From Kamptonema formosum PCC 6407 (GTDB lineage Bacteria > Cyanobacteriota > Cyanobacteriia > Cyanobacteriales > Microcoleaceae): 64,000 bases of DNA. Below the pieces are notes generated by a model. That model made no database searches, had not been told where the DNA came from, and saw only the letters and a list, made by a program, of their open reading frames with translations. The translations under genes were made by a program, and so were the position numbers. The stretch covers positions 2,516,803-2,580,802 of the forward strand of contig NZ_KB235903.1 of NCBI RefSeq assembly GCF_000332155.1, read 5' to 3'. Of the stretch, positions 15,303-26,368 are shown piece after piece (position 1 is the stretch's first letter; each line of letters opens with the position of its first letter).

Positions 15303-18300
15303 ATGTCTTTTGTCGGCCTCCATATTCACAGTGACTATAGCCTGCTTGATGGAGCATCTCAGCTACCGCCCCTGATCGACCGAGCGGTGGAGTTGGGTAT
15401 GCCCGCGATCGCGCTTACAGATCACGGAGTTATGTACGGCGCGATCGAACTTATTAAAGTTTGCCGTAATAAAAATATTACACCCATTATTGGCAATGAG
15501 ATGTATGTAGTCAATGGCGATATTTCTGTCAAAGTTAAAGGCAGAAAAAAATACCATCAAGTTGTTTTAGCTAAAAATACTCAAGGTTATAAAAATCTAG
15601 TTAAATTAACGACCATTTCTCACTTACAAGGAATGCCAGAAAGAGGTCTTTTTGCCCGTCCTTGCATTAACAAAGAACTGTTGGAACAATATCATGAAGG
15701 TCTGATCGTCACCAGCGGTTGCAGAGCAGGCGAAGTCCCCCGCCTGATCGATCTAGGCAATCTAGAAGAGGCTCGAAAAGTAGCCAAATGGTACAAAGAT
15801 TTATTTGGCGATGATTACTATTTAGAAATTCAAGATCATGGTTTCTGGGAAGACAGAATTGTGAATATTGAGCTGGTAAAAATTGGTAAAGAACTGGGAA
15901 TTAAAATAGTTGCTACCAATGATTCCCACTTTACAGCTTGTAGTGATGTCGAAGCTCACGATGCTTTGCTGTGCATTCAAACTGGCAAACTGGTTGAGGA
16001 TGAAAAGCGGATGCGCTACAGCGGAACTGAGTATTTGAAATCTGCTGAAGAAATGGCGCAACTATTTAGAGATCATTTACCAGATGATGTCATCAAAGAA
16101 GCAATTGCTAACACTTTAGAAGTCGCTGGTAAAATCAAAAAATACGAAATTTTTGACGAACCTCGCATTCCCACCTATGAAATCCCTCCAGATCACACAG
16201 CAGATACTTATGTAGAATATGTTGCATGGCAAGGATTGCTAGAACGATTTAAAGCCAAAGAGCGCAAAGAGATCAAGCCAGTTTATAAAGAACGGCTGGA
16301 ATACGAATTAAAAATGATTCAGGACATGGGTTTTTCCACCTATTTTTTAGTAGTTTGGGACTACATCGATTATGCTCGCAGAAATAACATTCCTGTGGGG
16401 CCAGGAAGGGGTTCGGCGGCAGGTTCTTTAGTTGCCTACGCCATGAAAATCACGAATATTGACCCAGTACATCATGGCTTACTATTCGAGAGATTTCTTA
16501 ACCCAGAACGTAAATCTATGCCAGATATTGATACAGATTTCTGCATAGAAAGACGAGATGACATGATTAAATATGTGACTGAAAAATATGGTGCTGAGCG
16601 TGTAGCTCAAATTATCACTTTTAACCGCCTAACATCCAAATCTGTATTGAAAGATGTTGCCAGAGTATTAGGCGTTCCTTACAAACGAGCCGATGAAATG
16701 GCAAAGTTAATCCCTGTATCGCGGGGAAAACCGGAAAAATTAGCGGTAATGATTTCAGAACAAACGCCAGCACCGGAGTTTAGACAAGCTTATGAAGAGG
16801 AGACTCTTCAAGCTAAAAATAACGATGGAACTGAAGAAAAAACGATTGCAGTTCGCCAGTGGCTTGATATGGCAATTCGGATTGAGGGAACGAATAAAAC
16901 CTATGGCGTTCACGCGGCTGGAGTCGTGATTTCCGCGCAACCATTAGATGAAATTGTACCGCTACAAAGGAATAATGAGGGGGCTGTAATTACGCAGTAT
17001 TATATGGAAGACTTGGAATCCCTCGGTCTTTTAAAGATGGATTTTTTGGGCTTAAAAAACTTAACAATGCTCCAAAAAACTGTTGAGTATATCAAGCAAA
17101 CAAGAGATTGCGATATTGACCCAGAAATGCTACCTTCTGATATAGAACGCAAAGCACAAGAAGCTTTTGTTACTTGCAAAAAATTACCAGAAGATGTATC
17201 TAAAACCTATAAATTATTAGCAAAAGGCGATTTAGAAGGAATTTTTCAGTTAGAATCGTCGGGGATGCTTGATGTAGTTAAGAAACTAAAACCCTCCTGT
17301 TTAGAAGATATTTCTTCAATTTTAGCGCTGTACAGACCGGGGCCTTTAGATGCAGGTTTGATTCCCCAATTTATCGATCGGAAGCATGGGAGAGAGTTAG
17401 TTGAATACGATCACCCCCTGTTAGAGCCGATTCTCAAAGAGACTTATGGAACCCTTTGTTTTCAGGAGCAAATCATGCGTGTTGCTCAAGATTTAGCTGG
17501 CTATTCTTTGGGTCAAGCTGACTTGTTACGCCGCGCAATGGGGAAGAAAAAAGCTGACGAAATGCAGAAGCAGCGAGAAACATTTATTGATGGTGCGACT
17601 AAGAATGGAGTTAGCCAAAGAATTGCTGAAAAGTTATTCGAGCAGATGCTTCAATTCGCTGAATATTGCTTTAACAAATCCCATTCAATGGCCTACGCCT
17701 ATGTTACTTATCAAACCGCATATTTAAAGGCAAATTATCCCGTAGAATACATGGCTGCACTGTTAACTGCTAATAGTGGCGACCAGGATAAGGTACAGAA
17801 ATACATTGCTAATTGTATTAAGATGGGGATTGAGATCGAGCCGCCAGATATTAATCGCTCAAAAGTGACTTTTACTCCACTACCTAAACAGGTAACAGAT
17901 GCAGAAATAGATAAAATTTTGTTTGGAATGTCTGCTGTTAAAAATTTAGGAGACAGTGCGATTGAGAATATTTTGAAAGCACGAGAGGAAGGCGGTAATT
18001 TTAAATCTCTGGCTGATTTCTGCGAACGAGTCGATCTCAAGGCTGTTAATAGCCGTGCTTTAGAAGCATTAATTCAATGCGGAGCTTTAGATCGTCTCAA
18101 TTCTAATCGTAATCAATTAATGCACGATCTCGATGGCGTAGTTAAATGGGCCCAAGACCGTAAAAAAGATCGAGAAAGCGGACAGGGTAATCTATTTGAC
18201 TTGTTAGGAATGAGCTTTGGAGAGACAGCAAATAGCTATGATTCTATCCCTAAGCATAAGCCTGTACCGGATTTTGATAAGCAAAAAAAGTTGAGTTTGG

Positions 18301-19076
18301 AAAAGGAATTATTAGGTTTCTACGTATCAGATCACCCTCTGAAATCGGTACTGCTAGCAACTCAAAATGAAGAGACTGTAACTGTCGCTCAGTTAGCAGA
18401 TAAAAAAGGCAAAGACGTGGTGAAATTGATTGTGATGGTTACAGCAATTAAGCTAGTAACAACTAAGAAAAACGATCGTATGGCAATTCTGCAAGTAGAA
18501 GATTTAACAGGTCAATTAGAAGCTGTAGTTTTTCCCAAGACTTATGAAAAAGTTCACTTGCTGTTGCAAGATAATGCTTTGCTGATGATTAGTGGTAAAC
18601 CAGACAAGCGCGATGATGGTCTTCAGATAATTGTAGAAGATGCTAAAGAAGTTGGACTAGAACAAGTTGCCAAAAATGACGAAGATGAACAGTTAATAGA
18701 AATTGTAGAGATTGTTGAACAGACAATTGAGCTTGTAGAGTTTGCAAAATCGAAAGCTGAAAAACCTAGGGAAGTCTTACAAATTGCCGAGGAAGTAAAA
18801 TTTGTAAAAGCATCAGAAATGGTAATGTTGAAGTTGACACCATTGCAAGTTGAAGATACTGAAAAATTGAATCATTTAAAGGCACTTTTGCAGGAACTTT
18901 CAGACCGCAGAGAAAATGCTAAAGTGCCAGTAGGTGTAATTGTAGTAGGTCAATATTATCGTCAGTTGGTTCGGTTTGGGAGCGAGTTTTGGGTAGAAAG
19001 TGCTGAGGAAACGGTAAACCGTCTCCAGTCTTCTGGATTTAATGCTCAAGTTTCTTCTTTGAGTGGTAATTGGTAA
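15303..19076 (+). CDS. dnaE: DNA polymerase III alpha subunit, uninterrupted
   Basis: The 1257-residue replicative polymerase. The N-terminal PHP domain begins [14 protein letters not shown]; the polymerase core carries PDIDTDF with catalytic D408 and D410, and a third Asp, D580, in [10 protein letters not shown]; the fingers, helix-hairpin-helix and OB domain ([11 protein letters not shown]...QLEAVVFP, about 1035-1120) follow. In many cyanobacteria dnaE is split into two genes by a split intein between Tyr and Cys of [10 protein letters not shown]. Here that site (17666/17667) reads straight through with no intein and no break. Residues about 1130-1165 are an acidic, low-complexity stretch ([16 protein letters not shown]). 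The gene follows a divergent TPR gene and no replication partner is adjacent. Confidence 0.96.
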   Translation: MSFVGLHIHSDYSLLDGASQLPPLIDRAVELGMPAIALTDHGVMYGAIELIKVCRNKNITPIIGNEMYVVNGDISVKVKGRKKYHQVVLAKNTQGYKNLVKLTTISHLQGMPERGLFARPCINKELLEQYHEGLIVTSGCRAGEVPRLIDLGNLEEARKVAKWYKDLFGDDYYLEIQDHGFWEDRIVNIELVKIGKELGIKIVATNDSHFTACSDVEAHDALLCIQTGKLVEDEKRMRYSGTEYLKSAEEMAQLFRDHLPDDVIKEAIANTLEVAGKIKKYEIFDEPRIPTYEIPPDHTADTYVEYVAWQGLLERFKAKERKEIKPVYKERLEYELKMIQDMGFSTYFLVVWDYIDYARRNNIPVGPGRGSAAGSLVAYAMKITNIDPVHHGLLFERFLNPERKSMPDIDTDFCIERRDDMIKYVTEKYGAERVAQIITFNRLTSKSVLKDVARVLGVPYKRADEMAKLIPVSRGKPEKLAVMISEQTPAPEFRQAYEEETLQAKNNDGTEEKTIAVRQWLDMAIRIEGTNKTYGVHAAGVVISAQPLDEIVPLQRNNEGAVITQYYMEDLESLGLLKMDFLGLKNLTMLQKTVEYIKQTRDCDIDPEMLPSDIERKAQEAFVTCKKLPEDVSKTYKLLAKGDLEGIFQLESSGMLDVVKKLKPSCLEDISSILALYRPGPLDAGLIPQFIDRKHGRELVEYDHPLLEPILKETYGTLCFQEQIMRVAQDLAGYSLGQADLLRRAMGKKKADEMQKQRETFIDGATKNGVSQRIAEKLFEQMLQFAEYCFNKSHSMAYAYVTYQTAYLKANYPVEYMAALLTANSGDQDKVQKYIANCIKMGIEIEPPDINRSKVTFTPLPKQVTDAEIDKILFGMSAVKNLGDSAIENILKAREEGGNFKSLADFCERVDLKAVNSRALEALIQCGALDRLNSNRNQLMHDLDGVVKWAQDRKKDRESGQGNLFDLLGMSFGETANSYDSIPKHKPVPDFDKQKKLSLEKELLGFYVSDHPLKSVLLATQNEETVTVAQLADKKGKDVVKLIVMVTAIKLVTTKKNDRMAILQVEDLTGQLEAVVFPKTYEKVHLLLQDNALLMISGKPDKRDDGLQIIVEDAKEVGLEQVAKNDEDEQLIEIVEIVEQTIELVEFAKSKAEKPREVLQIAEEVKFVKASEMVMLKLTPLQVEDTEKLNHLKALLQELSDRRENAKVPVGVIVVGQYYRQLVRFGSEFWVESAEETVNRLQSSGFNAQVSSLSGNW

Positions 19077-19438
19077 TTGGTAATTGCACTTAAGCACGCC
19101 TCACGTAACGCCGCCATCTTGGCGGTGAAGATACCGCCAAGATGGCGGCGTTACGGATACTTTTGCGTAAGTGTATGGTATAGCGTTTATTTATGTCCAC
19201 CGCTTAATAGTTAACAATTAACTGTTAACAAAAAGTTTGGTTTAACTAATCTACGGTAAATCTACCTAGATTGAAAATTCCGTATATTTGCGGATGGAGA
19301 AACCAATAGATTCCAGTACAATAAAAAAGGGGTAATCTTAATTATTATCTATAATTAATGTTAGAAAAATTTTGCAAATTTGTCTGATTTCTGGCTCCAG
19401 ATGCGTATGAATAATCAACGCACTCCTGGAGTTTCAAG
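19077..19438. other. Spacer after dnaE with heptamer repeats and a palindrome
   Basis: Begins with taattggtaattg heptamers that continue from the dnaE stop, contains the palindrome listed at 19104-19155, then an AT-rich stretch that should hold the promoter of the secreted protein gene at 19439. No conserved binding site was recognised. Confidence 0.5.
19104..19155. repeat. Palindromic GCCGCCATCTTGGCGG element, copy 1
   Basis: Perfect 23-bp arms, centred on cgccatcttggcggt / accgccaagatggcg, with a six-base loop. Related copies lie at 22329-22382 (left arm degenerate) and 45862-45915 (perfect). In all three, a short sequence like cttacgcaaa or atacttttgcgtaagt flanks the hairpin, so the repeat unit extends beyond the arms. 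Confidence 0.88.
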
Positions 19439-22288
19439 ATGTCCAATATTTTTACTGTCACTAACAATCTAGATAGCGGTTCTGGTTCGCTGAGAGCTGC
19501 AATTTCTGCCGCTGCTGCTGGAGATACAATTGTATTTGACCCTAGCCTCGCTAGTCAGACGATTACCTTAACTAGCGGTCAAATTAATATTAACAAAACT
19601 CTAATTATAGATGGTGCTGCTGCTCCTGGTATCGCCATTAGCGGCAATAATACTAGCCGTATCTTTGAATTGCCAGAAGGTTCTAGAACTGCTCCCTATA
19701 ACGTCACTCTGCGTAACTTAATTGTCGCCAATGGTAAGGCATCAGGTACGGGTGAAGATGGTGCAGGAGCAGGAATTAAGACCAATATGGGGAATAATTT
19801 AACAGTTGAAAACTGCCAATTTAATAAGAATGCTGCTACCTACGGCGGCGGGGCAATTTTTACAGGATTCACCAGCAACTTAACTGTTATTAATAGTTCC
19901 TTTGATGGCAATGAAGGTTTCTTAGGTAAAGAAGAGCGCGGAGGAGGTGCGATCGCAACTAAAACCGGAGCTTCTCATATTATTAAAGGCTCTAGTTTTA
20001 CTAACAATAAAGGCATCAACGGCGGGGCAATTAATAATCTCAATAGTCACATGACTATCGAAGATTGCACCTTCCTTAATAACGATACGCTCAATGGAGG
20101 TTTTGGAGCAACTAACGGTTACGGCGGGGCAATTTATACCGATGGTGCTAGCGAATCGGCAATTGGTGAAACTAGCGGTTTGTTTGTGCTTCGCAACTCT
20201 CGGATTGAGGGAAGTAAAGCCAAAGGTCAAGGCGGCGGGGTTTGCTTGTTTGTATCTTCTCGCGAGAACTTGGTGATTGAAAATACCACAATTATTAATA
20301 ATGAAGCTCTCCCACCTGTTTCGGGAGGACCTGGTATCGGGGGAGGTTTGCGGATTGGCGGTTCAGGTACTTATACTATTAGCAAATCTACGATTACTAA
20401 CAACTCAGCAACGGATTATGCTGGCGGTTTTTGGGTGGGTGAAGGAGTCCAGGGTACTATTATCAACTCGACTTTATCTGGCAATAAAGCAGTAAGTGCT
20501 GATGGGAAAGATGGTTATGGTGGAGCGATGATGGTTGCTTCTTCCAATCTGCAACAAATCATTAACTCCACGATTGCTAATAATTTTGCTGGTTTTATGG
20601 GTGGGGCATTTTGGGGAAGTAATGATAAAGCTACTGTCCAAAATTCGATTTTTGCTAACAATACGGCCGGCAATAGTAGCGAGATTAAGTGGCAGACGAT
20701 CGCGCCATTAAATGATGGGGGAAATAATATCCAATTTCCGGCCGCCAAGGATATAAATATCACCACAGGCATTACTATTGCTGACCCCAAGCTTGGCCCG
20801 TTGCAAGACAATGGCGGTGGTATTTTTACCCACGCTTTGCTAGCAGGAAGTCCTGCGATCGATGCTGGAGTAGGTGTCTCTGGGGTTACGGTTGACGCAC
20901 GCGGTGCTACGCGCACAGATGGCAAAATAGATGTTGGTTCCTTTGAGTTTGGCGCGATCGCCACACCAACTCCCACACCAGTACCAACACCTACTCCCAC
21001 ACCAGTACCAACGCCAGTACCAACGCCTACTCCCACACCAGTACCAACACCAATACCAACGCCTACTCCCACACCAGTACCGCTTCCCACACCAACTCCA
21101 GTACCCCCGCCACTGCCAACACCGACTCCCATCCCAACGCCAGGGCCAACGCCTACTCCCACACCCACACCAACCCCAGCAGATACAAGTTGCCTTGGCG
21201 ATCGCTTTCCGACTCCCAATCTCGCGATCGCTACCATCAACCCCAACTCTGTTGACACAAATCTCGAAGGTACCGAGTCTGATGATTTTCTCAAAGCCGA
21301 CTCTGCTAATAATTCTATCAATGGATTTGGCGGCAATGATACTTTAATAGGCATGATCGGTAATGACAACTTATATGGAGGAAACGGCAACAACTGGATA
21401 TCAGCAAACGAAGGAAATGACTACATAAATGCCGGTGGCGGAGATAATTTGGTTTTTGCTGGCAAAGATAATGATGCGATCGCAGCGGGAGAAGGAAGCG
21501 ATACACTCCTCGGCGACTTAGGCAACGATACTATCATCAGCGGTGGCGGAAATGACGCAATCTCTGCCAATCAAGGAGATGATTTGATCGACGCTGGTAG
21601 TGGCAACGACCTCATTTTTGCAGGCAAGGACAACGACGCTATCTTAGGTGGAGATGGGGATGATAAACTAATAGGTGATTTAGGGGCAGATACTCTCATT
21701 GGCGGCCAAGGGAATGACAGCTTAAATGGCGGCGATGGTGCTGACTTTTTAGATGGTGGTGCTGGTGATAATATCATGCTTGGAGGCAGTGGCAATGACA
21801 TTATTAAAGGGGGAAATGGGAATAATTTTCTATCTGGTGAAAGTGGCAATGATACTCTTTGTGGTGGCAGTGGCAGCGAGTTACTTTACGGTGGAGATGG
21901 TGCAGATACCCTTGATGGTTGTGTTGGCAATGATACTCTCAAAGGCGACGGCGGTAACGATCTATTGATGGCCGGTATCGGCGATGATTTCCTAATTGGT
22001 GGTGCAGGAGATGATTCTTTAATTGGTTCAGCAGGGCGCGATATATTTGTGTTGACAATTGGTGAGGGCAACGATCGGGTTATTGACTTTGAAAAAGGTC
22101 AAGATTTGCTAGGCTTAAAAGGGGATTTAACGTTTGGAATGTTGAGTATCACTGCTGGTGCTGATGTTAGCGGTGCTACCACTTTAATTCGGATTGCTAA
22201 TAGTGGCGAACTTTTAGTAACTCTTCAGGGAGTCGTACCCACTGCGATCGCATCTGAGGACTTCACGGGTAGCATCCCACTTTTGTAA
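19439..22288 (+). CDS. Secreted beta-helix / RTX calcium-binding protein
   Basis: A 949-residue protein in three parts. Residues 1 to about 480 are a right-handed parallel beta-helix type region, rich in repeated N-T-I-x-N-N and GGA motifs, opening with [20 protein letters not shown] as seen in polymorphic outer-membrane-like proteins. Residues about 506-580 are an uninterrupted Pro/Thr/Val linker ([10 protein letters not shown] units). Residues about 610-870 are RTX nonapeptides (GGxGxDxLx type, for example [20 protein letters not shown]) that bind calcium, ending with a common cyanobacterial RTX tail ([20 protein letters not shown]). It has no N-terminal signal, consistent with type I secretion by a C-terminal signal, though no exporter is nearby. 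A surface or extracellular role is likely; ligand unknown. Confidence 0.88.
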   Translation: MSNIFTVTNNLDSGSGSLRAAISAAAAGDTIVFDPSLASQTITLTSGQININKTLIIDGAAAPGIAISGNNTSRIFELPEGSRTAPYNVTLRNLIVANGKASGTGEDGAGAGIKTNMGNNLTVENCQFNKNAATYGGGAIFTGFTSNLTVINSSFDGNEGFLGKEERGGGAIATKTGASHIIKGSSFTNNKGINGGAINNLNSHMTIEDCTFLNNDTLNGGFGATNGYGGAIYTDGASESAIGETSGLFVLRNSRIEGSKAKGQGGGVCLFVSSRENLVIENTTIINNEALPPVSGGPGIGGGLRIGGSGTYTISKSTITNNSATDYAGGFWVGEGVQGTIINSTLSGNKAVSADGKDGYGGAMMVASSNLQQIINSTIANNFAGFMGGAFWGSNDKATVQNSIFANNTAGNSSEIKWQTIAPLNDGGNNIQFPAAKDINITTGITIADPKLGPLQDNGGGIFTHALLAGSPAIDAGVGVSGVTVDARGATRTDGKIDVGSFEFGAIATPTPTPVPTPTPTPVPTPVPTPTPTPVPTPIPTPTPTPVPLPTPTPVPPPLPTPTPIPTPGPTPTPTPTPTPADTSCLGDRFPTPNLAIATINPNSVDTNLEGTESDDFLKADSANNSINGFGGNDTLIGMIGNDNLYGGNGNNWISANEGNDYINAGGGDNLVFAGKDNDAIAAGEGSDTLLGDLGNDTIISGGGNDAISANQGDDLIDAGSGNDLIFAGKDNDAILGGDGDDKLIGDLGADTLIGGQGNDSLNGGDGADFLDGGAGDNIMLGGSGNDIIKGGNGNNFLSGESGNDTLCGGSGSELLYGGDGADTLDGCVGNDTLKGDGGNDLLMAGIGDDFLIGGAGDDSLIGSAGRDIFVLTIGEGNDRVIDFEKGQDLLGLKGDLTFGMLSITAGADVSGATTLIRIANSGELLVTLQGVVPTAIASEDFTGSIPLL

Positions 22289-22328
22289 AAACCCTACTTT
22301 TAAGGTAAACAGAACTTACCCACGCTTT

Positions 22329-22382
22329 ACATAACGCCGCCACCCTAGAGAGCAAATAACCGCCAAGATGGCGGCGTTACGG
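22329..22382. repeat. Palindromic GCCGCCATCTTGGCGG element, copy 2 (degenerate)
   Basis: The right arm (accgccaagatggcggcgtt) matches copies 1 and 3, whereas the left arm has drifted (ataacgccgccaccctagag). It lies between convergent genes and is followed by atacttttatgtaagt, like copy 1. Confidence 0.8.
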
Positions 22383-22459
22383 ATACTTTTATGTAAGTCC
22401 TGTTTGTAAAAAAACAGCTTCTTGGCCATTAGTGACAGTTAACAGTTAACAGTTAACAA

Positions 22460-23656
22460 TTACTGCAACTCTTTAATTTTCTTGAGTGCCTGTTGATAAT
22501 CATCTTTCCGTCCTAACTTCTGATAAAGCTCTGCTGCTTTCTGAAAATCGGCAATCGCTCCGGGTTTATCATTATTTGCCAAATGTGCGACACCTCGGTT
22601 ATAGTAAGCATCGGCATAACCAGGATTGGCTTTAATTGCTAAAGTGTAATCTTCAATCGCTTGTTTTAAAGGGTCAAATACATTAGAGCCGCTGCGTGTA
22701 GGCTCTTGATAAGCATAGGCAACGCCTCGGTTAAAATAAGCTTCAGAATTTTTGGGATTTAATTCCAAAGAACGGTTGAAATCTGCGATCGCATCTTTTA
22801 GCTTTCCTTGATCCAAATGGGAAAGACCCCGCAAATAATAACCTTCGGCATTTTGGGGATTACCCAAAGATACGGGGCCCCGCGATGCTGGGGAATTGTT
22901 CACTTTCAACTCGGATTTATTCACTCCCGCGTCCGCCAAACGTGCGATAAACATATTAATCGGAACTGCGGCGTTAAAGCCTGTTTTAATCGGGGCTACT
23001 TCTCCCGAACTGGTTTGAGCAAATCCAAATTCCCCTTGTCCATGCAAACCTACAAGGCGGCCATCAGCATCAAATACAGGCCCGCCACTCATCCCGCTCC
23101 AAGTCACTGCCTGATACCGTAAATTATATCCCTCCGGGCGACTCTGAGGGCGGCTCGTCACCAGTCCGGGAGAGAGTTCTGCCTCTCGTTCCGCCCCAAA
23201 TAAACCCCCTGTAGCGGGATAGCCATAAACATATATCTGAGCACCGATGGCTGCTTGGTCTGAATCTCCAACTGTGGCAATTTGATATTCTTCTGGACTT
23301 TCAAATTTGACGATCGCTAAATCGGGATCTCTTTCAGTTTTTTGCAGCCGCGTCACGCTAGTTGCTTGATAGTTTTTGCCTGTGGAGGTGCGAATGGTGT
23401 ATTTTACGTCAGTTGTCTCAACTACGTGATTAACTGTTAATACGGTATAAGTATTACCGTCTTTGGCAATAATTACGCCGGAACCGTCGCCGAGGGAACT
23501 GTTAACCTGAACTGTAATCGGCCCGGCAATCTCAGCAATTTCTTGGGGCGTTTTCGCGATCGCGGCTGTGGGTTGGCTGACTACTACTACTATGGCGGGA
23601 ATTGTCCCTGCTAGGAGGCAGGCAAGGGAGTTGAAACGAGAAAAATTTCTGCTCAT
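22460..23656 (-). CDS. Trypsin-like serine protease with TPR domain
   Basis: A 398-residue exported protein: signal segment (residues about 10-35), then a chymotrypsin-fold serine protease with catalytic triad H77 (TVNHVV), D112 (DPDLAIVKF) and S190 (WSGMSGGPVF), then three TPR repeats (about 270-395: EGYYLRGLSHLDQGKLKDAI and following). No PDZ domain is present, unlike HtrA/Deg proteases; this protease-plus-TPR layout is common in cyanobacteria but poorly studied. It is expected in the periplasm. Neighbours give no substrate hint. Confidence 0.9.
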   Translation of the reverse strand: MSRNFSRFNSLACLLAGTIPAIVVVVSQPTAAIAKTPQEIAEIAGPITVQVNSSLGDGSGVIIAKDGNTYTVLTVNHVVETTDVKYTIRTSTGKNYQATSVTRLQKTERDPDLAIVKFESPEEYQIATVGDSDQAAIGAQIYVYGYPATGGLFGAEREAELSPGLVTSRPQSRPEGYNLRYQAVTWSGMSGGPVFDADGRLVGLHGQGEFGFAQTSSGEVAPIKTGFNAAVPINMFIARLADAGVNKSELKVNNSPASRGPVSLGNPQNAEGYYLRGLSHLDQGKLKDAIADFNRSLELNPKNSEAYFNRGVAYAYQEPTRSGSNVFDPLKQAIEDYTLAIKANPGYADAYYNRGVAHLANNDKPGAIADFQKAAELYQKLGRKDDYQQALKKIKELQ

Positions 23657-23911
23657 ATTTTAAACTCTTAGCAATGATATGCGTATTTCGTTGGCATTTG
23701 TCTGTTGTTGGCGATCGCAATTGTTAACAGGCGATGGCATCAAACCCGATCGGTGTTTAGCGGATAGCGATTACCTTTTCCTGGCCTCTCACCCTGCCAT
23801 TTTCCGTAACCAATTAAAAAGGGGGAAAAGCTTCAAAACGAAGGAATCATCAAAGCCCGATTTTCAGGCTTTGCGGATCTGTTCTGCGTAAGCCCTATCT
23901 TTGTGATAGTG

Positions 23912-25519
23912 TTAGTGGCGGTTTTGTTCCCCAGTAGTCGGATTCATACTCCCGGAATTTGCGATCGTCCATTCCACTATCGCTGTTCTTAATCCATCTA
24001 AAGTATATTCCTTCGCTTCTACATCTAGCCACCCGAACAGATTTTTACAGGTTTTAGAAGTTTCGGGGCCGATAGAAGCAATACAAACGCGATTTTCCCA
24101 ATCGCTAGGTAAAGATAATTCTGGGTAGGTTTCTATTAAGTGACAAAAATTCTGGACTGTTTTGGAACTGGCAAAGGTAATGATATTAACCGATCGATTT
24201 TGAAGTGCTGCTAAGGCTGCTGGTGGAATAGTCTCAGGACAGCAGGATTGATAGGCGGGTACTTCTGTTACTTGTGCGCCTTTGGCAGTTAATTCTTTTA
24301 CCAAAGCTTCTCTACCGCCGCTTTCTACTCTTGGAAAGAGAATTTTGCACCCATCTAAATTGTCGGGGAAATTGGCGGCGAGGGAATCGGCGATGAAGTC
24401 TGGGGGGATAAAGTCGGGAATTAGGGAGTGCGATCGCAAACTGTCGGCAGTTTTTTTACCAACTACAGCTATTTTAATCCCAGATAAAGCCCGTGCATCT
24501 TTACCGCTGGCAGCTAGTCGCTGAAAAAAGTAATCAGTACCGTTGGTGGATGTGAGTATTAACCAGTTGAAGTTTGACAGTTGTGCGATCGCACTATCGA
24601 GGGCCTCCCAACTCGCAGGCGGCCCAATCGCCAAGGCTGGCATTTCTATGACTTGTGCTCCTTCTAGCTGAAGGCGATCGCTAAATTCACTATTCTGACC
24701 CATTGAACGAGTCACTAAAATAGTTTTGCCAGCCAGAGGTTTTGTAGAACTAGGAATTTTTGCTTGAGAATCTTGCAAATTTATAACTTCTTCTTTCTGC
24801 ATTAAATATTCACGTAGTCTCACCACTTCCCCAATGACAATTACACAAGGAGAAAGAGATTGACCTGCCGTTTTCTGTGCGATGTCCGCTATTGTACCGA
24901 TCCAAATCTGTTTGTCTGCCCGTCCACAATCGCGGATAATTGCCGTAGGTGTTTGGTGCGATCGCCCATGTCTTTGCAATTGCCGCACTATTTCCTTTAA
25001 ATTACCTCCTCCCATTAAAATTACTAAGGTTTCAATTTGTACTAACGCTTCCCAATCAAGAGCATCTGTATCGTGGGCACTCATTACCGCAAAACAGCGA
25101 CTCATTACCGGATCTGTCAGAGGAATTCCTGCTAGTAAAGGTGCAGCTAAAGCTGAGGAAATTCCCGGCACCACTTCAAACTCACAATCAGCATCTCTCA
25201 ATGCTTGAATTTCCGAAGTTGAACGACCAAAAATAAACGGATCGCCACTTTTTAATCTTACTACTAATTTCCCTGTTTGGCAGTGTTTCACTAACAAACG
25301 GTTAATTTCTTGCTGTGGAACTGAAGGTTTACCTCCCCGCTTGCCTACTTCTAATTTTAGGCAATCCGCCGATATTAATTCTAGTTGCGGAACATCAACT
25401 AAGGCATCATAAATTAATACCTCAGCTTGCGCTAAAAGTTCGTGCGATCTGACAGTCATTAAACTGCAATCTCCTGGCCCCGCACCTACTAAATATACTT
25501 TTCCCCTGCTTTCTTTCAT
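23912..25519 (-). CDS. cobA-hemD: Uroporphyrinogen-III methyltransferase / uroporphyrinogen-III synthase fusion
   Basis: A 535-residue bifunctional enzyme. Residues 1 to about 250 are the SAM-dependent uroporphyrinogen-III C-methyltransferase (VYLVGAGPGDCSLMTVRS, RLKSGDPFIFGR, VVPGISSALAAPLLAGIPLT), which makes precorrin-2 for sirohaem and cobalamin. Residues about 268-520 are uroporphyrinogen-III synthase (KTILVTRSMGQNSEF..., LTSTNGTDYFFQRL, IITFASSKTVQNF). The fusion places ring closure and the first branch-point methylation together. Sirohaem is needed by nitrite and sulfite reductases, and the tetrapyrrole pathway also supplies haem, chlorophyll and bilins. No other tetrapyrrole gene is adjacent. 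Confidence 0.94.
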   Translation of the reverse strand: MKESRGKVYLVGAGPGDCSLMTVRSHELLAQAEVLIYDALVDVPQLELISADCLKLEVGKRGGKPSVPQQEINRLLVKHCQTGKLVVRLKSGDPFIFGRSTSEIQALRDADCEFEVVPGISSALAAPLLAGIPLTDPVMSRCFAVMSAHDTDALDWEALVQIETLVILMGGGNLKEIVRQLQRHGRSHQTPTAIIRDCGRADKQIWIGTIADIAQKTAGQSLSPCVIVIGEVVRLREYLMQKEEVINLQDSQAKIPSSTKPLAGKTILVTRSMGQNSEFSDRLQLEGAQVIEMPALAIGPPASWEALDSAIAQLSNFNWLILTSTNGTDYFFQRLAASGKDARALSGIKIAVVGKKTADSLRSHSLIPDFIPPDFIADSLAANFPDNLDGCKILFPRVESGGREALVKELTAKGAQVTEVPAYQSCCPETIPPAALAALQNRSVNIITFASSKTVQNFCHLIETYPELSLPSDWENRVCIASIGPETSKTCKNLFGWLDVEAKEYTLDGLRTAIVEWTIANSGSMNPTTGEQNRH

Positions 25520-25523
25520 AAAA

Positions 25524-25622
25524 TTGTTAGTTGTTAGTTGTTAGTTGGTAATTGCTAATTGCTAATTGGTAATTGCTAATTGGTAATTGCTAATTGGTAA
25601 TTGCTAATTGGTAATTGCTAAT
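25524..25622. repeat. TTGTTAG and TAATTGG/TAATTGC heptamer array
   Basis: About three TTGTTAG units are followed by about five copies of the 14-base unit ggtaattgctaatt (two alternating heptamers). A ctagccc heptamer tract follows at 25643-25665. There are no unique spacers, so it is not a CRISPR. Confidence 0.9.
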
Positions 25623-25671
25623 CACCCATCTCCCCCTCTTCCCCTAGCCCCTAGCCCCTAGCCCCTTCTTC

Positions 25672-26361
25672 TTAACGTTTAACTATTCTTAAACCTTCAC
25701 GAAAATGAGAAATTGTAGCAATGACGGCTATAGAAAAGTAAAAAATTCGCAGACACCAAAAGCAAGTTGCCATTAACCAAGAAACAATTGTTGGCGGTAC
25801 TCCTGTTAATTGAACAAATTTTGAGTTGACTTTTTTTTCAAAGTTATCCAAGTCATTCATCTGAACTTGTTTAGTAGGCAGAATTGGAAACTGGGCTGTA
25901 TATAAGTAGAAACCGAGAAAACCGTCATTTCCCACTCTTTTGTTTAAAAAAGAGTTAGTTAATTTTTCTGCTTGTTCGGGCGATAAAGTCTCTTCTACTC
26001 CGACAGTTTGTAGCCAAATATTATATCTGACTACGGGGGTGCTAATAAAAATCAAAGGTACGGAAATTATTAACAAAATAGCACTGGTTTGACGACCTAA
26101 TTTATGATATAAAAGAACTGTTGCTACACCAAAACCCATGCCCAGAATAGCAAATACTAATATATTTAATAACTCGACAACTTCTATGCCTTTGAATAAA
26201 TCTCCGACGATAAATATGGGATATAATAACCTGTCTGCCAATAGCAAAGCTGCTACTTTGATTAAGATGGTTATGCTCACAAGAGCAACTGTACAGGCAA
26301 CATAGGCAAAAGCCCCAAGAATATAGAGTAAAATCAGGCCTAGTAGTTTTAATAACTGCAT
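25672..26361 (-). CDS. Hypothetical membrane protein downstream of tlyA
   Basis: Using the ATG at 26361 (MQLLKLLGLILLYILGAFAY) gives 229 residues and a start seven bases after the tlyA stop; the longer frame to 26469 overlaps tlyA by about 100 bases and is unlikely. At least four hydrophobic segments are visible (about residues 3-33, 55-85, 90-115 and 195-220), with a soluble part between (about 118-190). I do not recognise the family. The tight spacing indicates co-transcription with tlyA. Confidence 0.75.
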   Translation of the reverse strand: MQLLKLLGLILLYILGAFAYVACTVALVSITILIKVAALLLADRLLYPIFIVGDLFKGIEVVELLNILVFAILGMGFGVATVLLYHKLGRQTSAILLIISVPLIFISTPVVRYNIWLQTVGVEETLSPEQAEKLTNSFLNKRVGNDGFLGFYLYTAQFPILPTKQVQMNDLDNFEKKVNSKFVQLTGVPPTIVSWLMATCFWCLRIFYFSIAVIATISHFREGLRIVKR

Positions 26362-26368
26362 AGAACTA

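Noticed and set aside
20515-21393. 292-codon minus-strand frame rich in Gly-Val
   Set aside because: It is the antisense of the Pro/Thr linker and RTX repeats of the secreted protein; the GVGVG runs are mirror images of the TPTPT repeats.
25524-25622. CRISPR-like array
   Set aside because: Units are only 7-14 bases and directly adjacent, with no unique spacers; these are heptamer repeats. No cas gene is in the window.
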